NCBI GenBank assembly: GCA_033439265.1
Contig: JAVTVX010000001.1
Location: forward strand, 20,044,608-20,108,607
Direction: 5' to 3'
Origin: Dillenia suffruticosa
Lineage: Eukaryota > Streptophyta > Magnoliopsida > Dilleniales > Dilleniaceae
DNA: 64,000 nucleotides
The position numbers and the translations under genes are program-made. Position 1 is the first letter of the stretch. The number at the start of each line of letters is the position of its first letter. Under the pieces are notes generated by a model. That model did no database searches. It was not told the origin of the DNA and was given only the letters and a program-made list of their open reading frames with translations. This document shows, in pieces, positions 63,928 to 64,000 of this stretch.

Positions 63928-64000
<73 letters not shown>
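63928..64000. repeat. (CT)n microsatellite at the window end
   Basis: At least 73 bp of perfect CT repeat, running off the edge of the window. Confidence 0.97.

Overview
The window is nuclear DNA of a flowering plant. Its genes have the intron-exon layout, intron lengths and AT-rich intergenic DNA of a seed plant, and the protein families are plant ones (DVR, CASP-like, MIEL1-type RING/CHY, DRB, nepenthesin-type protease). The species cannot be named from sequence alone; a woody dicot or a magnoliid would fit. All splice sites were read by eye from frame, phase and GT/AG (or AT/AC) boundaries.

Layout: 337-6573 (-) is the 5' part of a CDK-like kinase gene. Its last visible intron (4.4 kb) holds a tRNA-Cys, a 280-bp tandem duplication and an RTE LINE. 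7350-11770 is AT-rich DNA with old repeats and a GC-rich fold-back island. 11772-14865 (+) is a plastid-targeted NAD(P)-binding protein with a U12-type AT-AC intron. 16713-16859 (+) is a 48-residue membrane microprotein. 18850-21053 (-) is an F-box protein. 21.1-25.6 kb is repeat-rich, with a (CA)48 tract and a SINE. 25636-28448 (-) is a DRB-type double-stranded-RNA-binding protein. 31509-32762 (+) is intronless DVR of chlorophyll synthesis. 34346-36835 (-) and 43042-43707 (+) are two CASP-like membrane proteins of different subgroups. Between them lie SINEs, a diverged duplication and a (CT)46 tract. 44.3-46.8 kb is a broken L1-type LINE. 48579-49850 (+) is a secreted aspartic protease. 50219-55936 (-) is a ten-exon, mitochondrial-looking helical protein gene with three independent lesions. 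56.25-56.74 kb is a fold-back MITE. 57565-61440 (-) is a twelve-exon MIEL1/RCHY1-type E3 ligase.

The genes do not form a pathway. DVR and the Rossmann protein both appear plastid-targeted, MIEL1 and the F-box protein both serve ubiquitination, and the rest are unrelated. The most notable observations are the AT-AC intron, the decaying but otherwise complete host gene, and a tRNA-derived SINE family with several copies still flanked by recognisable target-site duplications.
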